From contig CALMRE010000211.1 in NCBI GenBank assembly GCA_937871295.1, positions 1 to 34,912 on the forward strand: 34,912 nt of DNA, given 5' to 3'. The DNA comes from an uncultured bacterium. GTDB lineage: Bacteria > UBP6 > UBA1177 > JAKLFG01. The translations under genes were made by a program, and so were the position numbers. How positions within the stretch are numbered: the stretch's first letter is position 1; each line of letters starts with the position of its first letter. The notes below the pieces were generated by a model. It was given only the letters and a program-made list of their open reading frames with translations. It was not told the origin of the DNA and made no database searches. This document shows, one piece after another, positions 1-6,179 of this stretch.

Positions 1-599
1 ACTACCTCGCGCAGATCGCCCCCGAGGCGAAGGACGCCGACTTCTCGCTGAAAGGGTTTCAGACCGCCAACAACTCCGAGCTCGCCGACATCTACGGCAA
101 CTTCGTCAATCGCGTCCTGTCGTTCACCCGCAAGTTCTTCGACGGCACGCTCGGCGGTGAAGTGACCTTCACCGACGCCGAGACACAGCTCTGGGTCGAA
201 GCGAAGAAACATGCCGATATCATTCAGGAATGTTACGACACTTACAAGGTGCGCGACGCGGTGTTCCACCTGATGGAACTCGGCCGCATCGCCAACCGTT
301 ATGTCGATACGAGCGCCCCGTGGTCACTGCGGAAGACCGACGAAAAACGGTGCAAGGCGGTGCTCCTGACCTGCCTCAACCTCATCGATACTTTGGCCAC
401 CGCCTTCGAGCCGATCACCCCGGTGGCGTCGCGCAAGGTCAAAAAGATGCTCAATATGCCCGAGACCTTCGATTTCGATACCCTCTGCGCACAGCCGATG
501 AAGCCGGGACACACCATCGGCGAACCGTCGGTCCTCTACCCGAAGATCGAAGATACGGCGATAGCGGTGTGGCGTGAAAAACTGGGCTTAAAGTCTTAA
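1..599 (+). CDS. metG: Methionyl-tRNA synthetase, C-terminal part (5' end outside window)
   Basis: Reading from base 3 gives an open frame that enters the window already coding. It begins YLAQIAPEAKDADFS and continues with NSELADIYGNFVNRVLSF, which is the characteristic linker between the catalytic core and the anticodon-binding helical bundle of class Ia methionyl-tRNA synthetases. The enzyme charges tRNA-Met in the cytoplasm. The rest is the all-helical anticodon-binding domain, with the family motif LYPKIEDTAI near the end. The protein stops at EKLGLKS, so the C-terminal OB-fold tRNA-binding/dimerisation domain found in E. coli-type MetG is absent, as in the shorter forms of the family. 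The KMSKS and HIGH motifs lie upstream of the window. The stop is followed 17 nt later by yqeY, suggesting co-transcription. A GTG at 162 is internal, not a start. Confidence 0.93.
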   Translation, partial: YLAQIAPEAKDADFSLKGFQTANNSELADIYGNFVNRVLSFTRKFFDGTLGGEVTFTDAETQLWVEAKKHADIIQECYDTYKVRDAVFHLMELGRIANRYVDTSAPWSLRKTDEKRCKAVLLTCLNLIDTLATAFEPITPVASRKVKKMLNMPETFDFDTLCAQPMKPGHTIGEPSVLYPKIEDTAIAVWREKLGLKS

Positions 600-616
600 G
601 TATAAGGGAGTTAACA

Positions 617-1051
617 ATGCTCGCGAACATCAGGAAAGACCTCTTTGAGGCGAAGAAGGCGCACGATCTGGTGAAGTCGAATCTCCTCTCGACGCTCCTC
701 GGCGAGGCGATGGCGGTCGGCAAGAATGCCGGTAACCGCGAAACGACCCCTGAAGAGGTGATGCAGATCATCCGCAAGTTCATGAAGAATATCGACGAGA
801 CCATCACCATTCTCACCGCCGAAGCGAAACCGGTCGATAAAGAAAAAGCCGAGCGGGCGATACTCGAAGGCTATCTGCCCAAACAGCTCTCCGCTGAAGA
901 ACTCGCCAAAGCCATTGACGATATCGTCGCGACCCTCCCCGAAAAGTCGCCCAAGGCGATGGGGCAGGTGATGGCGAAACTCAAGGAACTCTATGTCGGC
1001 CGCTACGACGGCAAGACGGCGAATCAGTTGGTGAAAGAAAAGCTCGTATAA
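617..1051 (+). CDS. yqeY: YqeY / GatB-YqeY domain protein
   Basis: The 144-aa product has the full length and pattern of the YqeY family (GatB/YqeY domain). It has an N-terminal helical part (KAHDLVKSNLLSTLLGEA), a middle segment with EILE/YLPKQLS-type sequence (ILEGYLPKQLSAEEL), and the C-terminal MGQVMAKLKELYVGRYDGK signature followed by LVKEKL. The domain resembles the tail of GatB, which binds tRNA in the amidotransferase. The stand-alone protein is thought to act in tRNA-dependent amidation or aminoacylation quality control, but its role is not settled. The ATG at 617 has a good Shine-Dalgarno (AAGGGAG, 7 nt upstream). It lies 17 nt after metG, so the two are probably one transcript. The pairing with an aminoacyl-tRNA synthetase gene fits a tRNA-related job. 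Confidence 0.92.
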   Translation: MLANIRKDLFEAKKAHDLVKSNLLSTLLGEAMAVGKNAGNRETTPEEVMQIIRKFMKNIDETITILTAEAKPVDKEKAERAILEGYLPKQLSAEELAKAIDDIVATLPEKSPKAMGQVMAKLKELYVGRYDGKTANQLVKEKLV

Positions 1052-1062
1052 ATCCCGTCAAA

Positions 1063-1096
1063 CCCCCTTTGACAAGGGGGTGGAAGGAAAGGGGGA
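1063..1096. repeat. Palindromic CCCCCTT-TGAC-AAGGGGG element (half-element)
   Basis: A perfect 7-bp stem (1063-1069 with 1074-1080) flanks the loop TGAC. It is followed by GGAAGG and AAAGGGGG up to 1096. The same core (CCCTTGACAGGGGG) and trailing G-tracts form the ends of the longer palindromic element at 23742-23823. This looks like a half or decayed copy of the same dispersed repeat. Its last G-tract serves as the Shine-Dalgarno of the gene starting at 1102. In the transcript the hairpin lies between yqeY and that gene. Confidence 0.6.
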
Positions 1097-1101
1097 AGCT
1101 C

Positions 1102-1347
1102 ATGAATGACGGGATCATCAAGGAAGCGCTGGACGGCGACTATTTCGAACTGCAAACGAGCGAACGGGCGGTGCTCAAAGCGGCGTCGGTGATATTTCAG
1201 GGGTTCATCGTGGCGGGGAAAGTGACCGCAGAGACCGAAAAAGAACTGCTTGAACAGGCGGTCGACTACGCGATACGGCTCGCCTACATCGTCGACACCC
1301 GCGTCCAATCCGAAGGGGAAACCAACCTCAAAAAGTCAGGCGGATAA
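1102..1347 (+). CDS. Small conserved-looking protein of unknown function (81 aa)
   Basis: An 81-aa soluble, mostly helical protein. The start is set at the ATG at 1102 because it has a strong purine-rich site (AAAGGGGG) 5 nt upstream. A TTG 33 nt earlier would place the start inside the repeat. The sequence has an Ile/Leu/Ala amphipathic pattern (AVLKAASVIFQGFIVAGKV, ELLEQAVDYAIRLAYIVD) and a polar Lys/Gly tail; no signal peptide or membrane segment is evident. It is the third gene after metG and yqeY, 50 nt after yqeY, and could be co-transcribed, although the hairpin at 1063-1080 might separate it. I do not recognise the family. Confidence 0.7.
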   Translation: MNDGIIKEALDGDYFELQTSERAVLKAASVIFQGFIVAGKVTAETEKELLEQAVDYAIRLAYIVDTRVQSEGETNLKKSGG

Positions 1348-1357
1348 CGCCTCAAAA

Positions 1358-1828
1358 TCACTCCGGTAATAGGATGCTGAGCAGTTCTTCGAGGCGGGCG
1401 ACCGCCGCCGCTATCTGATCGATACGCCCGGTCTGCGTCGCCATCTTCACCGACCGCCGTTGCCGCGACGGAAGTCCCAGCGAATCGATCTTCCGGTAAC
1501 TTTTGAGTTTCGGCGGGATGAGCGACAACCGGTGTTCGGCCGCCGCGAGATAGAAACCCGACAGCCATTTCTCCGCCTGCGTCGAATCGCCCTCGGCGAG
1601 TTGCGCCGCCACCAGCCGCAGTTCATCGCCCGGATCGTCGGCCGGCGCGGTCACCTCCGATATCTCAAAGGTGAAGGCGCGCCGCAGAGCGTAGAGCGCC
1701 GCCACCAGATGCTGTTGGATGACCTGTTCTTCAGTGCTCTCGGGACCGAACTGCGCGAGCCGTTCCGCCGCCGCCGCGATGCGGCCGCCGAGCTCTTCGG
1801 CGTTGGTCTGCGTAGCAATGTTCACCAT
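1358..1828 (-). CDS. Unknown helical protein (156 aa)
   Basis: A 156-aa protein with no signal peptide or membrane helix. Two helix-rich blocks are visible: residues about 8-55 (EELGGRIAAAAERLAQF, EQVIQQHLVAALYALRRAF) and the C-terminal 25 residues (IDQIAAAVARLEELLSILL), which look able to form a coiled coil. Between them is a basic stretch (KLKSYRKIDSLGLPSRQRR). The ATG at 1828 has GGGAGAG about 10 nt upstream and a promoter at 1864-1892 (TTGACT-17-TAGAAT). The antisense frame here is also open, but this strand has the promoter, the ribosome site and plausible composition. The 3' end converges on the gene ending at 1347 with a 10-nt gap. Function unknown. Confidence 0.7.
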   Translation of the reverse strand: MVNIATQTNAEELGGRIAAAAERLAQFGPESTEEQVIQQHLVAALYALRRAFTFEISEVTAPADDPGDELRLVAAQLAEGDSTQAEKWLSGFYLAAAEHRLSLIPPKLKSYRKIDSLGLPSRQRRSVKMATQTGRIDQIAAAVARLEELLSILLPE

Positions 1829-1863
1829 GAATGAAGTTCTCTCCCGTCGTGTTTCAACGCGCC

Positions 1864-1892
1864 ATTCTAGCGAAAGGGGAAGACAAAGTCAA
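1864..1892 (-). promoter_or_regulatory. Sigma-70-like promoter for the 156-aa gene
   Basis: On the minus strand TTGACT (1887-1892) and TAGAAT (1864-1869) are separated by 17 bp, about 35 bp before the ATG at 1828. Confidence 0.6.
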
Positions 1893-1918
1893 ACGGAGGG
1901 TGGGGGATAGCGGAAGGA

Positions 1919-2626
1919 TCAGTCGCGTTCGCCGAAGAGGATGGTGCCGAGCCGTATCATCGTCGCCCCTTCTTCGATGGCGACATCGAAATCGCCCGAC
2001 ATCCCCATCGACAGTTCGGTGAAATGACGCGGGTCGGCCTGTTCCTCGCGGATGATGCGGTCGCGCAGTTCGCGGAGTTGCCGGAAGTAGGGGCGCACCT
2101 CCTCAGGTTCGAGGAACGGCGGAATGGCCATGAGACCGCGTACCGCGAGCCGGTCGAAACCTTTCACGGCACGGTAAAGGGCTATCGCTTCGTCGGGGCC
2201 GGTGCCGCTCTTCGATTCCTCGCCGCCGACATTTATCTGGAGCAGGATATTGATGCGGGCGATGTTCTGCTTTACGGCCTGCCGCTGTATTTCTTCGGCC
2301 AGTTTCACCGAATCGACCGAGTGTATCCAGCGCACCTTGTCGATGATATATTTCACTTTGTTCGACTGCAGGTGGCCGATGAAGTGCCACTCGATGGCAT
2401 CATCTTTCAACTCTTCGTACTTGTCGAGGAACTCCTGCACATAGCTCTCGCCGATGTCGACCAGTCCGGCGCGGCGAAATTCACGGATAAGTGTAGCCGG
2501 TTGGTGCTTGGCGACGCCGACCAGCCGGATCTCGTCGGGACTGCGACGGGCGATGGCGGCCGCCTCGCTTATCGCCTGATATACCTTTTTCAGATGGTCG
2601 ATCCGTTCCTGCATCAGAGGCTCCAA
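1919..2626 (-). CDS. yggS: YggS-family pyridoxal phosphate homeostasis protein
   Basis: The 235-aa protein matches the single-domain PLP-binding fold-type III family (YggS, PROSC/PLPBP) along its length. It has RLVGVAK with the PLP-binding Lys at residue 40, GESYVQEF, WHFIGHLQSNKVK, the SVDS motif, LLQINVGGEESKSG, RGLMAIPP, and the C-terminal phosphate-binding LSMGMSGDF...IRLGTILFGER. The family binds PLP without known catalysis and buffers vitamin B6 and some amino-acid pools in the cytoplasm. The usual VSK and GENYVQE are VAK and GESYVQE here, which are conservative changes. Its start overlaps the 3' end of the upstream 85-aa gene by 13 nt, so translation is probably coupled. No proC or sepF neighbour is seen, unlike in many bacteria. 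Confidence 0.95.
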   Translation of the reverse strand: MEPLMQERIDHLKKVYQAISEAAAIARRSPDEIRLVGVAKHQPATLIREFRRAGLVDIGESYVQEFLDKYEELKDDAIEWHFIGHLQSNKVKYIIDKVRWIHSVDSVKLAEEIQRQAVKQNIARINILLQINVGGEESKSGTGPDEAIALYRAVKGFDRLAVRGLMAIPPFLEPEEVRPYFRQLRELRDRIIREEQADPRHFTELSMGMSGDFDVAIEEGATMIRLGTILFGERD

Positions 2627-2871
2627 TCGTCGTCGTCGGCCGGGCCGTAGATCGATACCCGTTTATAGTCGGCCGGGTAGTAGCTTTCAATAAAACGGAT
2701 CTCGGCGATGAGCGCCGGGTCGACCTTTTCGGCGTCGAGTTGCTTGCGCACCGCTTCGACCGATTCGGCCACCACATGGCGCGGTGCCATCCCGGCGATG
2801 TTGAAGAACACCCGGTAGAGCTTCTCTTTGCCGTGTTCCGGCTCGGTCGGCAGTTCGCGCGGTTCGGTCAT
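2614..2871 (-). CDS. Small acidic-tailed protein, unknown (85 aa), coupled to yggS
   Basis: An 85-aa protein beginning MTEPRELPTEPEHGK and ending YGPADDDDWSL. The middle (YRVFFNIAGMAPRHVVAESVEAVRKQLDAE, then EIRFIESYYPADYKRVSIYG) reads as an alternating beta-alpha-beta small domain, without signal peptide or membrane helix. The ATG at 2871 is preceded by GGAGGAG and by a promoter at 2893-2921, so this is the first gene of a two-gene operon with yggS, which it overlaps by 13 nt. I do not recognise a family. The overlap suggests a dosage link with the PLP protein, but no function can be inferred. Confidence 0.75.
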   Translation of the reverse strand: MTEPRELPTEPEHGKEKLYRVFFNIAGMAPRHVVAESVEAVRKQLDAEKVDPALIAEIRFIESYYPADYKRVSIYGPADDDDWSL

Positions 2872-2892
2872 CGTCTCCTCCGTTCGGGAGGC

Positions 2893-2921
2893 ATATTACT
2901 CGGAAGAGGGGCGGGAAGCAA
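2893..2921 (-). promoter_or_regulatory. Promoter of the 85-aa gene / yggS operon
   Basis: On the minus strand TTGCTT (2916-2921), 17 bp, TAATAT (2893-2898), about 22 nt before the ATG. The 13-nt block TTGCTTCCCGCCC at the -35 also occurs at the -35 of the promoter at 22509. Confidence 0.6.
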
Positions 2922-2940
2922 GAGGTGTGGCAGGAGAATT

Positions 2941-4620
2941 TTATTTCTTCTTGCGTTTGAAGGCCGGTTTGAAGTCGGGCCGTTTGCCGTGCGGTTTTTT
3001 GTGGTCGCCATGGCCGCCGTGGCCGCCATCCTCGGCGCGGGCCCGGGTGACGAGCGGCTTTTTCTCCTTGTCGCCCTTGAAGAAGCGCAGAAGCGTCTCG
3101 GCATCCTCGAACGGGACGGTGATGAAGGAAAAGGTCTCGAAGAGTTTCAGCCCCTGAATGGCGTTCTCGGCGACGCCCGATTTCTGGGCGAGGAGCGTCA
3201 CGATGGAGCGCGCCGTATGCCCGTGGGAACGGCCCAGCGCGATGAAGAGCCGCGTCCGCCCTTCGGCGTTGACCGCCTCTTTGCGGCGGTAGGAGATATC
3301 TTCGATCTCGCGGTAGCGGTCACTGCGGAACAGTTCGCCGTAACTGCGGCCGATAAGGGTGCTCACCACCTCTTCGGCGCTGTTCTCCATGAGCAGTTCC
3401 CGCGCCAGTTTAAGCGACTGCGGGTCGGCGGTGACGGCGAGCATCCCCTGTATCTCGCTCTTCACCCGTTGCATGTTGACCTGAAGGACCTCGCTTACCC
3501 CCGGCAGTTTCTCGCGCCGTATCTCGGTGCGGGCGATCCGTTTGATGAACAGGAGGCGGCGGTATTCGTCGGGCGTCACGAAGGTTATCGCGGTCCCTTC
3601 GCTCCCGGCGCGGCCGGTGCGGCCGATGCGGTGGACATACGATTCGGGGTCGTGCGGCAGGGAGTAGTTGATGACATGGCTCAGGTTGTTGACATCGAGC
3701 CCGCGCGCCGCCACATCGGTCGCCACGAGGATGGTGTTGCGCTTCGCCTTGAACCGTTCCATCACCCGTTCCCGTTCCCGCTGGGTGATGTCGCCGTGCA
3801 GGAGGTCGGCGGTGTAGCCGCGGTCGAGCAGTTTGCGCGACACCTGATCGACATCGACCTTGGTGCGGCAGAAGATCAGCGCGTAGAAGTTCTCCGACAC
3901 ATCGATGATGCGGCAGAGCGCCTCGAACTTGTCCGACTCGCGGACCTCGAAGTATATCTGTTCGGTCAGTTCGGTGGTAAGATCCTTCGATTCCTCGCGG
4001 ATAAGCTGGTATTTCCCCATCCGGCGCCGTGCCAGTTGCAGTATCGGGTCGGGCATCGTCGCCGAGAATAGGAGCATCCGCCGTTCCTTGGGGGTCGCGG
4101 CCGTTATTGTCTCGACATCGTCGATGAAGCCCATGTTGAGCATCTCGTCGGCCTCGTCGAGGACCAGCGTGGTCACCATATCGAGTTTCAGTTCGCGCCG
4201 CTCCAAGAGGTCGAGTATCCGCCCCGGTGTCCCGACGACCAGTTGCACGCCGCGCTTGAGCCGTTTTATCTGTTCGAATATCGGCGCGCCGCCGTAAATG
4301 GGGAGAACCTGCAATGTTCGCGAGCCCTTGAGGCTGATGATCTCCTCTGATACCTGCAACGCCAGTTCACGGGTCGGCACGAGGACGAGTCCCTGTACCC
4401 CGCGCACCGCCGGATCTATCCGCTCCAGCATCGGCAGGGCGAAGGCGGCTGTCTTGCCGGTGCCGGTCCGCGCCTGACCCACCACATCGCAGGTCTCGCC
4501 GAGCAGCAGCGGGATGACCGAGCGCTGGATGGGAGTCGGTTCTTCGAAGCCTTTGGCCTTGAGGGCGAGCAGGGTCTCCTGCGAAAGGCCTAATTCTTTA
4601 AATAACGGAAGGATGGTCAT
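2941..4620 (-). CDS. DEAD-box ATP-dependent RNA helicase with C-terminal DbpA-type RNA-binding domain
   Basis: A 559-aa DEAD-box helicase of the DeaD/CsdA type that unwinds RNA duplexes in ribosome assembly or mRNA turnover. All motifs are intact: Q motif (GFEEPTPIQ, 24-32), I ARTGTGKT (50-57), Ia PTRELA (82-87), Ib TPGR (131-134), II DEAD (155-158), III SAT (186-188), V ATDVAARGLD (300-309) and VI HRIGRTGR (330-337). Residues about 455-515 (RTRLFIALGRSHGHTARSIV...FSFITVPFEDAETLLRF) form a DbpA-like RNA-binding domain. The tail (520-559) is Lys/Gly/His-rich and disordered, ending KRKKK. The gene stands alone behind its own promoter (4645-4672), with a leader of about 18 nt. I give no symbol because deaD, csdA and cshA types cannot be separated reliably here. 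Confidence 0.96.
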   Translation of the reverse strand: MTILPLFKELGLSQETLLALKAKGFEEPTPIQRSVIPLLLGETCDVVGQARTGTGKTAAFALPMLERIDPAVRGVQGLVLVPTRELALQVSEEIISLKGSRTLQVLPIYGGAPIFEQIKRLKRGVQLVVGTPGRILDLLERRELKLDMVTTLVLDEADEMLNMGFIDDVETITAATPKERRMLLFSATMPDPILQLARRRMGKYQLIREESKDLTTELTEQIYFEVRESDKFEALCRIIDVSENFYALIFCRTKVDVDQVSRKLLDRGYTADLLHGDITQRERERVMERFKAKRNTILVATDVAARGLDVNNLSHVINYSLPHDPESYVHRIGRTGRAGSEGTAITFVTPDEYRRLLFIKRIARTEIRREKLPGVSEVLQVNMQRVKSEIQGMLAVTADPQSLKLARELLMENSAEEVVSTLIGRSYGELFRSDRYREIEDISYRRKEAVNAEGRTRLFIALGRSHGHTARSIVTLLAQKSGVAENAIQGLKLFETFSFITVPFEDAETLLRFFKGDKEKKPLVTRARAEDGGHGGHGDHKKPHGKRPDFKPAFKRKKK

Positions 4621-4644
4621 GCGCGTCTCCTAAAGTTCGGGGGG

Positions 4645-4672
4645 ACTATAGTCCGATACCGGCCAAAAGCAA
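4645..4672 (-). promoter_or_regulatory. Promoter of the DEAD-box helicase gene
   Basis: Minus strand TTGCTT (4667-4672), 16 bp, TATAGT (4645-4650), about 25 nt before the ATG at 4620. It is divergent from the promoter at 4712-4739. Confidence 0.65.
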
Positions 4673-4711
4673 CAGGAATAAATTCAAGGGGATAATAATA
4701 TGGAAGATATT

Positions 4712-4739
4712 TTGAGAATTCGGACGCGCGGAGTACACT
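4712..4739 (+). promoter_or_regulatory. Candidate promoter of the KPxIYLYP lipoprotein gene
   Basis: TTGAGA (4712-4717), 16 bp, TACACT (4734-4739), giving a leader of about 54 nt to the ATG at 4800. This is weaker than the other promoters in the window. Confidence 0.45.
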
Positions 4740-4799
4740 AAAGGGCCGGTCGAAGAGGAAGCTCGTTCACTTATGAATTTTTGAAAGGGAGAAAGGGAA

Positions 4800-6164
4800 A
4801 TGAAAAGAATAACATGGCTTGCACTCATGGCGGCGCTTCTGCTGTGGGCCTGCGGCGAATCGGATCCGTCGGTGGAGTCCGACACCGATACGGCGACCGA
4901 CGACACCGTCACCGACGATACGGTGACCGATGATGTCGTCATCGACGATCAGACGGATCAGTCAGATCAGACCGATCAGTCGGATCAAACGGTCACCGAC
5001 GACACCCTTCCCGACGACACCGAGCCCGACGAAACGCCTGACCTGAGCGATGTCGAAGGTCCCGACACCGACAACGGGAACTGCTTCAACCTCGGGACCA
5101 CCTATGTCAAGGGCGACCTCGCCGATGTCGCGACTGGCATCTCGCTGGAGGTCCGCTCCAACGGCTGGGGCGTCCTGCTCGACACCCTGACGATGGACAC
5201 CGAAGGAACGATAACGCTCAATGTTCCCGAGGATAATCCCTATGACGGGACGACCCCTTCCTACTTCATCTACGAAACGGCCGACGGATTTTTCACCAAC
5301 GCCGCCTATGCCGTTTTCGGCGACACCATCACGGTCGATCTCGACCCGGTGATGCCCGACAACCTCATCAACGGCCGCATCTTCATGGTGCAGAGTTACT
5401 TCGGACCGACCGCGCTTTCCGATACCGCGATAACGGTCGTCGATACCAATAACGCCCTCATCGGCTGTTTCACGACCGACGGCACCGGCCGGTTCGTCAT
5501 CAATATGCCGGCGGGCGACTACAAATTCCAGTTCACCGACATGGACATGGCGCTCTACGATGAGGCGGTGACGACCACCGGCCCCGGCGACTACCTCGAC
5601 CTGCGGATACAGGCGCAGGCGCAGATGGCCAAACCGAACATCTATCTCTATCCTCTTGAAACTACGGAAGTTTCCGTCACGCTCGGCTTCCCGCAGGGAG
5701 GATTCATCACCACATCCATTCCGGAATACGGCGACGGCTGGCAGGTGACGGTCACCCCCGACGGCATCATCGACGGCTTGTACGGCTACCTGTTCTATGA
5801 GGCACAGCAGGCCGACCATTACCAGTACGCGGAGGGGTGGACCGTGGCGAAGGAGGGGCTGGAGAACTTCTTCCGCGGCAACCTCGCCGCCTACGGGTTC
5901 GTTGGCCGCGAGATAGAGGACTTCATCGCGTGGTGGATACCGCGCCTGACCGACGGCCCCTGCTACGACATCTACCCGCAGACCCGCGTCGAGATAGATC
6001 CGTTCGTCACGCTCGATATCGTTCCGGCGCCCGACACGCTCCAGCGCCTGTTTTACGCGACGCGGCCGACCGGCGACTGCGGCTCACACCTCGCCGAACC
6101 GGTCATCGCGCCCTTCATCCGTGACGGCTTCACCGCCCTCGAATGGGGCGTCATTCTGCGCTAG
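4800..6164 (+). CDS. Lipoprotein with acidic spacer and C-terminal KPxIYLYP domain
   Basis: A 454-aa predicted lipoprotein. Basic start (MKRITW), hydrophobic h-region and lipobox LLWAC with the anchor at Cys18. Residues 20-92 are a low-complexity Asp/Thr/Ser spacer including five 3-residue DQT/DQS units. The middle (95-275) is beta-rich, with repeated D/N-G turns. From residue 278 the motif KPNIYLYP opens a domain with TEVSVTLGFPQGG, a PEYGDGWQVTVTPDG segment, LYGYLFYEA, EGWTVAKEGLENFF and an IVPAPDTLQRLFYA end. I recognise this arrangement from other secreted bacterial proteins carrying a KPxIYLYP sequence, but know no assigned function. The ATG has GAAAGGGA just upstream. The product is expected to be attached to an outer or inner membrane leaflet and displayed outward. 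The 3' end converges on the HD-GYP gene with a 15-nt gap. Confidence 0.88.
   Translation: MKRITWLALMAALLLWACGESDPSVESDTDTATDDTVTDDTVTDDVVIDDQTDQSDQTDQSDQTVTDDTLPDDTEPDETPDLSDVEGPDTDNGNCFNLGTTYVKGDLADVATGISLEVRSNGWGVLLDTLTMDTEGTITLNVPEDNPYDGTTPSYFIYETADGFFTNAAYAVFGDTITVDLDPVMPDNLINGRIFMVQSYFGPTALSDTAITVVDTNNALIGCFTTDGTGRFVINMPAGDYKFQFTDMDMALYDEAVTTTGPGDYLDLRIQAQAQMAKPNIYLYPLETTEVSVTLGFPQGGFITTSIPEYGDGWQVTVTPDGIIDGLYGYLFYEAQQADHYQYAEGWTVAKEGLENFFRGNLAAYGFVGREIEDFIAWWIPRLTDGPCYDIYPQTRVEIDPFVTLDIVPAPDTLQRLFYATRPTGDCGSHLAEPVIAPFIRDGFTALEWGVILR
4947..4988 (+). repeat. Five 9-bp GATCAR-NNN tandem units inside lipoprotein spacer
   Basis: GATCAG/GATCAA recurs at 4947, 4956, 4965, 4974 and 4983, with ACN or TCN as the third codon (DQT/DQS). 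A second five-unit array with the same period lies at 8443-8487 in another lipoprotein gene. Confidence 0.85.
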
Positions 6165-6179
6165 CGGGGAGCTTTTCTT

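Noticed and set aside
2740-4071. Long plus-strand open frame (443 codons) opposite the DEAD-box helicase
   Set aside because: The minus strand encodes a helicase with every motif intact. The plus frame is an antisense by-product of high GC content.
4947-4988. Short direct repeats considered as a CRISPR array
   Set aside because: The 9-bp period is codon-based, in frame, without spacers; it encodes a DQT/DQS linker.
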